Assembly (NCBI RefSeq): GCF_042685265.1
Contig: NZ_JBHUMX010000019.1
DNA: 64,000 nt
Strand: one strand, 5' to 3'
From: Oceanobacillus_B kapialis
Lineage (GTDB): Bacteria > Bacillota > Bacilli > Bacillales > Amphibacillaceae
The translations under genes and the position numbers were made by a program. This document shows positions 34,661 to 43,108 of the stretch, one piece after another (the first letter of the stretch is position 1; the number at the start of each line of letters is the position of its first letter). The notes below the pieces were generated by a model, which worked only from the letters and a program-made list of their open reading frames with translations, was not told the origin of the DNA and made no database searches.

Positions 34661-35479
34661 TTAAAAGTGAAAGTTAGAATGTACGCTAAATAAAAAGAAG
34701 TTTACTAACAATACTAAAAATGCGCCAGTATTATAAACTGCGACTTGCTTTCCACTGTAGCCTCGTCCAACTCTTAGTATTAAATACAACATATAAACAA
34801 GTAGAACCAATATGGAACCGACTGTTTTCAAATCAAACCAGTAAAACTCTGAACTGGATACATATGCCCAAACTATCCCAAGAATAATGGCAATCGTTAA
34901 GAGAGGAACACCTATCGTTACAGCTAGGAGGGCATAACGGTCAAGCATTTTTAAGTCACCAAGACGCCATATCCACTTTAAACCTTTTTTCTTTTTTAAT
35001 AGCTGGTATTGGCCTATATACATAAGAGAGCAGAAAAAAGAAAGTGTGAAAAATCCATATGACAAAATTGCAAGGGAAATATGAACAACCAGCATTTCAT
35101 CCACCAATTGAACTCCGCTAGTAGAAAATTTTTCTTGAGCGTCGGTGGATATATAGAGTAATAGAATAAAAAAACTAAATAAATTTATAAAGAAAAGTAT
35201 AAAATGGATCTTAAACAATTTATGAACAACCATAGATAGAGTGAGTAATACCCATGAATAAAAGAAAAGACTATCAGTTAATGTAATAATCGGAAAGTTC
35301 TCCTCTATGATCACTTCATATAATAAGAAGCCTGTTTGAATAACCCATACCATACAAAGTAACCAGAAAGCTGTTATATTCGCCTTCCGGTTGTCTTGGA
35401 TGAAATCAATAAAGTATCCGACCAAACTTAGTCCATAAATAATTAGAATGAATTCATAAACCCATTTCAGCTCAAACAT
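34661..35479 (-). CDS. hemX: HemX, CcsA-like membrane protein
   Basis: The 272-residue protein has about eight membrane segments. In B. subtilis HemX lowers the cellular amount of HemA. It belongs to the cytochrome c assembly (CcsA) superfamily: HISLAILSYGFFTLSFFCSLMY and FWFDLKT-type motifs (FYWFDLKTVGSILVLLVYMLYL). It lies between hemA and hemC, the canonical place. Confidence 0.94.
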   Translation of the reverse strand: MFELKWVYEFILIIYGLSLVGYFIDFIQDNRKANITAFWLLCMVWVIQTGFLLYEVIIEENFPIITLTDSLFFYSWVLLTLSMVVHKLFKIHFILFFINLFSFFILLLYISTDAQEKFSTSGVQLVDEMLVVHISLAILSYGFFTLSFFCSLMYIGQYQLLKKKKGLKWIWRLGDLKMLDRYALLAVTIGVPLLTIAIILGIVWAYVSSSEFYWFDLKTVGSILVLLVYMLYLILRVGRGYSGKQVAVYNTGAFLVLLVNFFLFSVHSNFHF

Positions 35480-35497
35480 TATCTATAAATCCTTTCA

Positions 35498-36868
35498 TCA
35501 AATGGTTGTCATACGATTTAGCATTGGAAAGGACACTTCATTTTTATTTAATTTATTGGAAGTATTATTTTTTTTTACCTGTTTTTCAAGCTCTTCTTCT
35601 AACTCTTTTTCAATGCCAAAAATGTCCACAAACAGTTCTAAAGATTCCTTCGCATTTTCATTTCCCGCCATTTCTTTTGCCTGGGTAACGGGCTGTTTGA
35701 GAAGCTGGTTAATAATACTCTTTGTATGCTTATTAATTACTTTCTTCTCTCTGTCCGTTAGGTCTGGTATTTTTCGTTCAATACTTTTGACCGTCTCAGC
35801 CTGTATAGAAAGTGCTTTTTGGCGAAGGGCAGAGATAACAGGTACAACGCCTAATGTTTTTAACCATTCTTTAAAGGTGACAATTTCTCCTTCAATCATT
35901 ATTTCAATTTGCTCTGCTGCTGCCTTTCTTGAAGCAAGGTTTTCATCCACGATGTGCTGTAAATCATCGATATCATATAAGAAAACATTATCCAACTCGC
36001 TAATAGCAGGATCCAAATCTCTAGGTACAGCAATATCGACTAAGAATAAAGGGCTTCCTTTACGTTTCTTTTGAATTGGCGCAAGCGTGTCTTTTGTCAA
36101 GACGACACTATCCGATCCTGTTGATGTGATTAAAATGGCTGCTTCCAGTAAAACATCATTTAAACGCTCCAATGGTAGTGGAGTAGCATCAAACTTTTCA
36201 GCAAGTAACGCTGCTTTTTCAAACGTTCTGTTTAACACGGTAATTTCAGTTGCCCCAGAGCCTTGTAAATTCTTCGCTGCAAGCTCGCCCATTTTTCCTG
36301 CCCCTAAAATGGCTACGTGCTTATTCTGTAGATCACCAAATATCTTCTTTGCCAGCTCAACAGCGGCATAGCTAACAGATACCGCATTTTGTCCAATAGC
36401 CGTATCTTTTTGAGCTCGCTTGCCAAACGTGATGGCTTGCTTAAATAACTCATTTAAAATAGTCCCTGTCGAATTACCTTCTTGGGAAGTTAAGAAAGCG
36501 TGCTTCACTTGACCAAGAATTTGTGTTTCTCCTACAATCATGGAATCAAGCCCGGTTGTCACACGAAATAGATGCTCTATCGCTCCATCGTCCTCCATGA
36601 TTCGCAGGTAGGTGGATAATTCTTCTTTCTCGATATTAAACCAATCAGAAAGATATGTTTTTATATAATAGCGTCCTGTATGGACTTGATCCACTACCGC
36701 ATAAACTTCCGTACGATTACAGGTAGAAACAATGACATTTTCCAAGACACTCTTCTGTTCATTTAACTTCGTCATGGCTTCAGAGAGTATATCATCAGAA
36801 AAGGTCAGTTTTTCCCTTATTTCGACTGGGGCTGTTTTGTAGTTAAACCCAACTTTTAGTATGTGCAT
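35498..36868 (-). CDS. hemA: Glutamyl-tRNA reductase
   Basis: HemA reduces Glu-tRNA to glutamate-1-semialdehyde. The nucleophile is Cys50 in VIVSTCNRTEVYAV; GLDSMIVGETQILGQVK and the NADPH motif AILGAGKMGELAAKNL follow, with a C-terminal dimerisation helix. From the ATG at 36868 the protein has 456 residues (B. subtilis 455); GGGGGT lies before it, and the 11 further upstream codons are unneeded. It heads hemAXCDBL. A TATAAT lies on the minus strand at 36934-36939, about 70 bases upstream. Confidence 0.97.
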   Translation of the reverse strand: MHILKVGFNYKTAPVEIREKLTFSDDILSEAMTKLNEQKSVLENVIVSTCNRTEVYAVVDQVHTGRYYIKTYLSDWFNIEKEELSTYLRIMEDDGAIEHLFRVTTGLDSMIVGETQILGQVKHAFLTSQEGNSTGTILNELFKQAITFGKRAQKDTAIGQNAVSVSYAAVELAKKIFGDLQNKHVAILGAGKMGELAAKNLQGSGATEITVLNRTFEKAALLAEKFDATPLPLERLNDVLLEAAILITSTGSDSVVLTKDTLAPIQKKRKGSPLFLVDIAVPRDLDPAISELDNVFLYDIDDLQHIVDENLASRKAAAEQIEIMIEGEIVTFKEWLKTLGVVPVISALRQKALSIQAETVKSIERKIPDLTDREKKVINKHTKSIINQLLKQPVTQAKEMAGNENAKESLELFVDIFGIEKELEEELEKQVKKNNTSNKLNKNEVSFPMLNRMTTI

Positions 36869-37007
36869 TACATCTACCCCCAAAAACTTAAGCCAGTCCA
36901 TTTCCGTTGCATGGCTTTAGGCATATTAACTATATTATAACATGTGTATCCCGTTACATTCCTGTGAAATGTGAACAGATTCTGAAACAATGTGTTAGGA
37001 TAGTACG

Positions 37008-37041
37008 TATATGATTTAGTACGAATGTACTGTATCATATA
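37008..37041 (+). promoter_or_regulatory. 34-bp palindrome, possible operator
   Basis: TATATGAT (37008-37015) and ATCATATA (37034-37041) flank inner GTAC arms (37019-37022 and 37027-37030) with exact dyad symmetry about 37024/37025. It lies about 50 bases before the start of the gene at 37094 and about 140 bases upstream of hemA on the other strand. Its size and symmetry fit a dimeric regulator site; the regulator is not known. Confidence 0.45.
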
Positions 37042-37093
37042 TTAGAATAAATAGGCAAGAAATCAACCTATAGGAGGAAAGGTTTGTGAAATC

Positions 37094-37576
37094 GTGAAAA
37101 AACAACATGCACTTCCAGCATATATTTTAATTGGAATTGGTATCTTTTTCTTATTACGACAGCTGAAACTTCCGATCATAACCGATTTTTATTCCTGGCA
37201 GACAATCATCATTATTATCGGTTTAGCACTACTCATACATAGTTATACTTCCAAAAGCTATCAAAATTTATTCAGTGGTACCCTTTTGCTTGGTCTTGGT
37301 ATCCACTTACATGGAGTTCAGCACTATCATTTTTGGATCGACCATTGGGCAGTATACCTTCTTATTATTGGTATTGCTTTTCTCGTCAGACGTACTAAAG
37401 TGAAACAAGGATTATTACCAGGCGTCTTTTTTACCGCTATTGCCATTCTCCTTATATTCTCCGTTTCTCTTCCACCGTGGCTTGATTGGATTTATAGCAT
37501 TATTAATTTATTAGAACAATTCTGGCCGGTTGCATTGATTCTTATTGGAATTTATATGCTAATGAGAAAAAAGTAG
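37094..37576 (+). CDS. LiaF/LiaI-like transmembrane protein
   Basis: The 160-residue protein has about five or six membrane segments arranged in pairs. It starts with a short basic stretch and ILIGIGIFFLLRQL, and ends FWPVALILIGIYMLMRKK; this repeated pattern of a glycine-rich helix plus a 'W(P/A)' turn is typical of the LiaI/LiaF transmembrane domain. The function here is unknown. The start is GTG at 37094, 11 bases after AGGAGGAAAGG. It is a single-gene unit with a terminator. Confidence 0.7.
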   Translation: MKKQHALPAYILIGIGIFFLLRQLKLPIITDFYSWQTIIIIIGLALLIHSYTSKSYQNLFSGTLLLGLGIHLHGVQHYHFWIDHWAVYLLIIGIAFLVRRTKVKQGLLPGVFFTAIAILLIFSVSLPPWLDWIYSIINLLEQFWPVALILIGIYMLMRKK

Positions 37577-37647
37577 CTTAAACAAAGGAACATTTAAAAA
37601 GACATCTAAAGTAACAAACAAATTACGAATTTCCAAGTATTTCAACT

Positions 37648-37700
37648 AAAAGAATCCGAGCTATGACCAAGAAAAATTGGCATAAATCGGATTCTTTTTT
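37648..37700. terminator. Bidirectional terminator
   Basis: AAAAGAATCCGA pairs with TCGGATTCTTTT (37648-37659 with 37687-37698), with CCAA/TTGG inside. T-runs occur on both strands. It serves the gene at 37094 and the convergent ABC transporter operon. Confidence 0.75.
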
Positions 37701-37711
37701 GCGATTAGTTT

Positions 37712-38455
37712 TTAAAGAATGGAACTTAAAAAGGCTTTTGTTCTTTCTTCTTTCGGATGGTCAAATAGTTCTGACGGACGTCCTGTCTCTACAATTTTCC
37801 CATCATGCATGTACACCACCCAATCGCCGACCTCTCTGGCAAAGCCCATTTCATGTGTAACCACAACCATTGTCATTCCTTCTACTGCCAGTTCCTTCAT
37901 TGTTGTAAGTACTTCTCCTACCAGCTCTGGATCCAATGCAGAAGTTGGCTCATCAAATAACATGACATCTGGCTTCATCGCAAGTGCTCTGGCAATCGCT
38001 ACACGCTGCTTTTGTCCACCTGATAACGTAGATGGATATACATCATATTTATCCCCAAGGCCCACTTTATCCAATAGTTCCTTTCCTTCTTCCTCCGCTT
38101 GGTTTCTGCTTAATCCCTTCACTTGTATCGGCGCTTCGATGACGTTCCCAAGTACTGTTTTATGTGGAAATAGGTTGAAATGCTGAAACACCATTCCTAC
38201 CTTTTCTCTAACTTTGTTCAAATTATGCGTTTCCTTTTCAATTTGCTCTGATTCTATCGTTATCGTTCCACTGTTTTTCATTTCAAGAAAGTTTAGACAG
38301 CGTAACAATGTACTTTTTCCAGAGCCACTAGCTCCTACTAATACGACAACATCGCTTTCCCTTACTGTCATATCGATATCCTTAAGAACATGTAAATCAC
38401 CAAAAGACTTATTAAGCTTCTCTACACGAATCATTTCAGTACTCTCTGGCATCAT
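37712..38455 (-). CDS. Polar amino-acid ABC transporter, ATP-binding protein
   Basis: A GlnQ/HisP-type ATPase of 247 residues: Walker A GASGSGKS, Q-loop FQHFNLFPHKT, signature LSGGQKQRVAIARAL, Walker B VMLFDEPTSALDPE and H-loop VVTHEMGFAREV. It would energise uptake through the adjacent permease. AGGAGG precedes two successive ATG codons (38455 and 38452); the second has the better spacing. Last gene of the operon, 12 bases after the permease. Confidence 0.93.
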   Translation of the reverse strand: MMPESTEMIRVEKLNKSFGDLHVLKDIDMTVRESDVVVLVGASGSGKSTLLRCLNFLEMKNSGTITIESEQIEKETHNLNKVREKVGMVFQHFNLFPHKTVLGNVIEAPIQVKGLSRNQAEEEGKELLDKVGLGDKYDVYPSTLSGGQKQRVAIARALAMKPDVMLFDEPTSALDPELVGEVLTTMKELAVEGMTMVVVTHEMGFAREVGDWVVYMHDGKIVETGRPSELFDHPKEERTKAFLSSIL

Positions 38456-38467
38456 TGACCTCCTGAA

Positions 38468-39136
38468 TTAATCACTCTTTGCTAATTTCTTTTCCAGTTT
38501 ATTCACTATCAAGGTAAGTACTAATACGATGAACAGGTAATAGATTGCCACGGTTATAAAGTACGGTAGATAATTAAAGGTATTAGATCCCATTGTACTT
38601 GCTACACCGAACAGGTCCTGCATCCCAATAAACGAGATTAAGGATGAATCTTTAATCCCGATAATAAATTGGTTTCCTAAAGAAGGTATCGCTCGACGGA
38701 ATGCCTGAGGAAGGATAATTCTGCGCATCGTCAAGCTACTTGTCATGCCTAAAGAACGTCCTGCCTCCATTTGTCCCTTATCAATTGACTGGATGGCCCC
38801 GCGTATGATTTCAGCTATATAAGCACCATTATGAAAGGCTAGGCCTGCAACCCCTGCCCAAAACATAGGGATAAGAAAAATATCTGTCAGTCCATAAAAC
38901 AAAATAAAAATTTGCACAATTAACGGGGTACCTCGTACAATCCAGATATAAACATCCGCAATCCATTGCAATATTTTTATATTCGATATTTTTAAGATAG
39001 CAAAGAACAAACCTATGACACAGGCAACAAGTAATGAAGCTACAGATAATTTAAAAGTAATCCATAACCCGTCTAAAAACACATCAAAACTGCTTACAAA
39101 TATATCGATGAAATTCATGATTGACGACAACAACAT
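38468..39136 (-). CDS. Polar amino-acid ABC transporter, permease
   Basis: A 222-residue HisM/GlnP-type permease with about five membrane segments, the FKLSVASLLVACVIGL start and the EAA loop in AGRSLGMTSSLTMRRIILPQAFRRAIPSLGNQ. GTPLIVQIFILFYG is typical of the family. As only one permease gene is present, it should act as a homodimer. Confidence 0.92.
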   Translation of the reverse strand: MLLSSIMNFIDIFVSSFDVFLDGLWITFKLSVASLLVACVIGLFFAILKISNIKILQWIADVYIWIVRGTPLIVQIFILFYGLTDIFLIPMFWAGVAGLAFHNGAYIAEIIRGAIQSIDKGQMEAGRSLGMTSSLTMRRIILPQAFRRAIPSLGNQFIIGIKDSSLISFIGMQDLFGVASTMGSNTFNYLPYFITVAIYYLFIVLVLTLIVNKLEKKLAKSD

Positions 39137-39156
39137 TCATCTCCTTATTCACTACA

Positions 39157-39181
39157 AATGTGCGCAACCTGTGCGCACATT
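39157..39181 (-). promoter_or_regulatory. Intercistronic hairpin between binding-protein and permease genes
   Basis: AATGTGCGCA (39157-39166) pairs perfectly with TGCGCACATT (39172-39181) over a five-base loop, without a T-run. Such stems often protect the upstream binding-protein message and give it a higher level than the membrane parts. Confidence 0.6.
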
Positions 39182-39185
39182 TTCT

Positions 39186-39989
39186 TTATTCTGCTGTTTC
39201 TGGTTCTTGCGTAATATCTGCACCGACCCATTCTTTTGCCAGCTCAGCAAGTTCCCCGCTGTCCTTCATTTCTTGGAGTGCTTCGTCAATGGCTTTTAGT
39301 AGCTCTTCGTTCTCTTTATTAACAGCAATCGCTTGATTACTAACACCTAATTGGCCGCGCTTTTCAATTTCTAATCCGTTGTCTATCGCTGTAATCCCTG
39401 TAATGTCATCAGTAATAACAGCATCGTGGTGCCCACTGGCTAATGATTGCAATGCTACTACATCACTATCAACCTGAGGAATATTATCCGTGTATTCCTC
39501 TGCTATGGATACATACGATGAACCTCGGGACACGGAGATTTCTTTACCTTCTAAATCCTCTGGAGAATTAATATCACTATCAGGTCTTGTAAAAATAACC
39601 GGGCCAGAGTAATAATATGGTTCCGTAAAATTTACTTGTTCTTTTCGCTCATCTGTAATCGTATGACTCGCTACCGCTATGTCGTAACGTCCTTCATTCA
39701 CTCCCGTCACAATCCCAGAAAATTTTGCTTTTTGTTGAACAGGCTCTAAGCCTAGTTTTTCTGCAATTGCCTCACCTACTGCGATATCAAAACCAACCAT
39801 TTCACTGCCTTCCATATAACTAAACGGCATAAACTCTCCTGAAGCAGCGAACGTTAACTTTCCATTCTCTATTAGGTCGTATTCTGATCCGCTTGCTGTA
39901 CCATTTGAATCTGCATTTGAATCAGATACACACGCTGCCAGTAGAAACAATAATACAATAGAAAAAATCGCAATATTCAGTTTTCTCAT
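39186..39989 (-). CDS. Amino-acid ABC transporter, substrate-binding lipoprotein
   Basis: The protein has a lipoprotein signal (LLFLLAACVS, Cys20) and a family 3 solute-binding domain: LTFAASGEFMPFSYMEGSEMVGFDIAVGEAIAEKLG, IVTGVNEGRYDIAVASHTITDERKEQVNFTEPYYYSG and LEGKEISVSRGSSY. This places it among polar amino-acid/cystine-type binding proteins; the ligand cannot be read. Start is ATG 39989, 8 bases after AGGGAG; an upstream frame adds eight residues before the signal peptide. First gene of the operon. Confidence 0.93.
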   Translation of the reverse strand: MRKLNIAIFSIVLLFLLAACVSDSNADSNGTASGSEYDLIENGKLTFAASGEFMPFSYMEGSEMVGFDIAVGEAIAEKLGLEPVQQKAKFSGIVTGVNEGRYDIAVASHTITDERKEQVNFTEPYYYSGPVIFTRPDSDINSPEDLEGKEISVSRGSSYVSIAEEYTDNIPQVDSDVVALQSLASGHHDAVITDDITGITAIDNGLEIEKRGQLGVSNQAIAVNKENEELLKAIDEALQEMKDSGELAELAKEWVGADITQEPETAE

Positions 39990-40069
39990 TTTATAAACTC
40001 CCTTTCTCCGCATCTTTTGTGTTATTTAGATAAGTACGCAGTTACTGTTGTTGCGCACTAATACTTTAG

Positions 40070-40099
40070 ATTATAACAAGGATTACATTTTCGCCCTAA
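40070..40099 (-). promoter_or_regulatory. Possible promoter of the amino-acid transporter operon
   Basis: TATAAT at 40070-40075 with TTAGGG 18 bases upstream on the minus strand (a poor -35). The remaining intergenic sequence to 40460 has no gene. Confidence 0.4.
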
Positions 40100-40460
40100 C
40101 CCCCTATCCTACCATTTCCCAATATGTATGGATATATCTTTTCTTATTGGTGTTATTTGCTCGCTTGCTCTTACATATACCCTAATTCTCTCATTAATAC
40201 TCTGAATTTCTAAAAATTCATAAATTTGAACGCAGTTTATTTTAAAATGCAGATAATGTGTTTCTTACTTGCAGAAACTATTTCGGCTAAAAATGTCTAA
40301 GAATTCGTTAATGAATTTTTTATTGGGAAAACCATGCTTTTCAGTTCCAATCATTTCCAGTAAATAAATTATTTACATTCACTTAACAATTGGTAATACC
40401 AGTCGATATAACTTTAGAATGTACATTTTTAATCATCTAAGAGAGTTGGTGTTATTACCC

Positions 40461-42446
40461 ATGACAAAATTTAAGTTTAAAAAATTATCACTTAGCTTGA
40501 GGAATAAATTACTCTTATCCTTCCTGGTCATATTACTAGTTCCAAGCTGTATTATTGCTTATACTTCTTATTCAAGCGCTAAAGCAAATACAGATAATCG
40601 GATGCTGAGCACTGCCCAAGAAAGTGTTCAAATGGTTGATCATACCATTAACCAGCTCCTCCAAGCGCAAATAGAAAATGTGGACTTTCTTTCTAATGCA
40701 ATATCTGCTGAAGAGATCTTAAATGGCAATACGGCTGAAATCCAAACGTTACTTAACCGAAATCAGGAATCAAAAATAGATGTTGAACAAACCTATGTCG
40801 GTACAACAGAGGGAGACTTTTTACAAGCCCCTGAATCTCTAGAACAATCGGCAGACTATGATCCCCGAGCACGACCATGGTATCAAAAAGCCGAAGAAAG
40901 TAAGGGGAAGACAATTATTACAGAACCGTATGTTTCTAGTTCTACTCAGGACATGGTTGTCACGATTGCAAAGGTGACAGCAGATGGAAGTGGAGTTATT
41001 GGAACTGACATAAACTTAGGACACTTATCTGATATGGTTGCTCAAATAAATATTGGAAAAGAAGGATTTGTCTTCTTACTAGATGAAAATGGCAATTACA
41101 TCAGCCATCCTACAAACGAGGCTGGTAATGAGGAAACGGCTCCATTTATACAAGAGCTCTATGCTACTGAAATGGGTAGTTTCAATTATGAATATGAAGG
41201 AGAAGCGAAAAAACTGGCCTTCACTACGAATGATACAGCTAAATGGAAAATTGCTGGTTCTATGTTTCAAAATGAGGTGGACGAAGCAGTACAACCTATT
41301 CTTCATACCACATTAATTGTGATCGCAATAGCAATTGCAATTGGGATTGTAATCGTACTATTTATCATTCGCTCCATTACCAAGCCAGTAAAAAAATTAG
41401 TCGAGGCTGCAGATAAAATGAGCAATGGAGATTTAACAGTCGAAGTTGCCAATACCAATAATGACGAAATTGGGCAATTGGCAAATGCCTTCAACCGAAT
41501 GAGAAAGCATTTAAATGAAGTTATTTTACAGGTGCGAGACAAAGCAAATAATCTAGCAGCTTCTTCTGAGCAATTAAATGCTAGTTCACAGCAAAATTCT
41601 ATAGCTACAGAGCAAATAACTACTTCTATTCAAGAAGTGGCTGCTGGGGTAGAAAACCAGTCAAGCAGAATTGATTCCAGCTCAAAAATGGCGCACCAAA
41701 TGTCCTCTTCTATTCAGCAAATTGCTTCAAGCTCTAATGAAGTTTCCACAACAGCTGAAGATGCAACAGAGGTAGTAAAAGCAGGAAATCAAGCAATTGA
41801 GACAACAGTTGGCCAAATGGAGTTCATTAAACAAACTGTTCACAATCTATCAGCGAATATTGAAGGTCTTGGAAACCAATCAATGGAGATTAGCAAAATT
41901 GTTGATGTGATAACAGGTATAGCAGAGCAGACCAATCTATTAGCATTAAATGCAGCAATTGAAGCAGCGAGAGCTGGAGAACACGGAAAAGGTTTTGCTG
42001 TGGTGGCAGATGAAGTCCGGAAACTTGCAGAGCAGTCCTCCTATTCATCTGAACAAATCAAGGATATGATTCAATCCATTCAAAAAGAATCTGTTGAGGC
42101 GGTTAGAGCAATGCAAACAGGTACGACTGAAGTAGACCGTGGAATTGAAGTTGTAAACAAAGCTGGTCAATCCTTTACCGACATTACTTCTTTTGTTAAT
42201 ACAGTAACAACACAAATTCAGCAAGTTACTTCTAAGATCCAGGAAATTTCTTCAGGTACCGAGCAATTCACTGAAACGTTCGAAACAATTGCAGGTATCT
42301 CTGAAACAACATCAGGTGCAGCGCAAAATGTTTCTGCATCAACCGAGGAACAGCTTGCCTCCATGGAGGAAATTACCGATTCCGCTAGCTCATTATCCAT
42401 TATGGCAGAAGAATTGCAGGAGCTTGTGGAACAATTCAAACTGTAA
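40461..42446 (+). CDS. Methyl-accepting chemotaxis protein with dCache sensor
   Basis: A 661-residue chemoreceptor. Membrane helix 1 (about 14-36) is followed by an extracellular double-Cache domain with DPRARPWYQKAEESKGKTIITEPY, a second helix (about 281-303, very Ile-rich), a HAMP domain (KPVKKLVEAADKMSNGDLTVE) and the signalling hairpin tip (LNAAIEAARAGEHGKGFAVVADEVRKLAEQS). The ATG at 40461 is preferred since it opens the usual basic N terminus. A longer frame begins at 40419 but has no ribosome-binding site. dCache domains often bind amino acids; it is next to an amino-acid transporter, divergently oriented. Confidence 0.92.
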   Translation: MTKFKFKKLSLSLRNKLLLSFLVILLVPSCIIAYTSYSSAKANTDNRMLSTAQESVQMVDHTINQLLQAQIENVDFLSNAISAEEILNGNTAEIQTLLNRNQESKIDVEQTYVGTTEGDFLQAPESLEQSADYDPRARPWYQKAEESKGKTIITEPYVSSSTQDMVVTIAKVTADGSGVIGTDINLGHLSDMVAQINIGKEGFVFLLDENGNYISHPTNEAGNEETAPFIQELYATEMGSFNYEYEGEAKKLAFTTNDTAKWKIAGSMFQNEVDEAVQPILHTTLIVIAIAIAIGIVIVLFIIRSITKPVKKLVEAADKMSNGDLTVEVANTNNDEIGQLANAFNRMRKHLNEVILQVRDKANNLAASSEQLNASSQQNSIATEQITTSIQEVAAGVENQSSRIDSSSKMAHQMSSSIQQIASSSNEVSTTAEDATEVVKAGNQAIETTVGQMEFIKQTVHNLSANIEGLGNQSMEISKIVDVITGIAEQTNLLALNAAIEAARAGEHGKGFAVVADEVRKLAEQSSYSSEQIKDMIQSIQKESVEAVRAMQTGTTEVDRGIEVVNKAGQSFTDITSFVNTVTTQIQQVTSKIQEISSGTEQFTETFETIAGISETTSGAAQNVSASTEEQLASMEEITDSASSLSIMAEELQELVEQFKL

Positions 42447-42461
42447 ATATATAAGTCTATA

Positions 42462-42496
42462 AAAACCCTGTAGGTTCAGTGAACCTACAGGGTTTT
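42462..42496. terminator. Bidirectional terminator between the chemoreceptor gene and engB
   Basis: A 16-bp perfect stem (AAAACCCTGTAGGTTC with its complement) around a three-base loop, with T on either strand. Confidence 0.85.
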
Positions 42497-42526
42497 ATTA
42501 TCATGCCATTTATCAATAGGAAACCG

Positions 42527-43108
42527 CTAAATAAATTGACTTAACAATTTCCATGCTTCTTCTTTCCCATCCCCTGTCTCCGAAGAAAATGGCAGGAGAT
42601 AGTCAGACTCGTCCATTTCAAGAATCTTTTTAGTCCGTTTCACATGACTTGCACGTTTATTTTTAGGCACTTTATCAAGCTTTGTTGCAACAACGATAAC
42701 AGGAAGCTCATAATGCTTTAGAAAATGATACATCTGAATGTCATCGTTCGTGGGCTCATGGCGTACATCTGTTATGAGGAGGACTGTTTGTAACGTTTCA
42801 CGAGTTTCGAAATACTCTTCCATCATAACTCCCCATTTTTCTCTTTCTTTCTTGGAAACTTTAGCATAGCCATAGCCAGGAACATCAACAAAATAAAATG
42901 CTTCATTTATTTTATAGAAATTAAGTGTTTGGGTTTTACCAGGTTTTGAAGAAGTCCTAGCTAAATTCTTCCGATTAATAAGCTTGTTGATAAACGATGA
43001 TTTGCCAACGTTTGACCTACCAGCTAGAGCAATCTCTGGTAGCTGATCATTTGGATACTGTTTTTGACTCACTGCACTTATTACAATTTCTGCATTAGTT
43101 ACCTTCAT
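42527..43108 (-). CDS. engB: Ribosome biogenesis GTPase EngB (YsxC)
   Basis: EngB/YsxC is needed for 50S subunit assembly. The 193 residues contain the P-loop GRSNVGKSSF (30-39), a G2 region around TSSKPGKTQTLNFY, FVDVPGYGYAKV (G3) and VATKLDKVPK (G4). It overlaps the 3' end of lonA by 14 bases, as expected for the lonA-ysxC unit of Bacillus. Confidence 0.96.
   Translation of the reverse strand: MKVTNAEIVISAVSQKQYPNDQLPEIALAGRSNVGKSSFINKLINRKNLARTSSKPGKTQTLNFYKINEAFYFVDVPGYGYAKVSKKEREKWGVMMEEYFETRETLQTVLLITDVRHEPTNDDIQMYHFLKHYELPVIVVATKLDKVPKNKRASHVKRTKKILEMDESDYLLPFSSETGDGKEEAWKLLSQFI

Noticed and set aside
36928..36945. PerR box upstream of hemA
   Set aside because: One half-site fits TTATAAT but the other matches at only three of seven positions.
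40204..40218. CodY-like box between the binding-protein gene and the chemoreceptor gene
   Set aside because: It has three mismatches to the 15-base consensus and lies over 200 bases from both start codons; in AT-rich DNA this is expected by chance.
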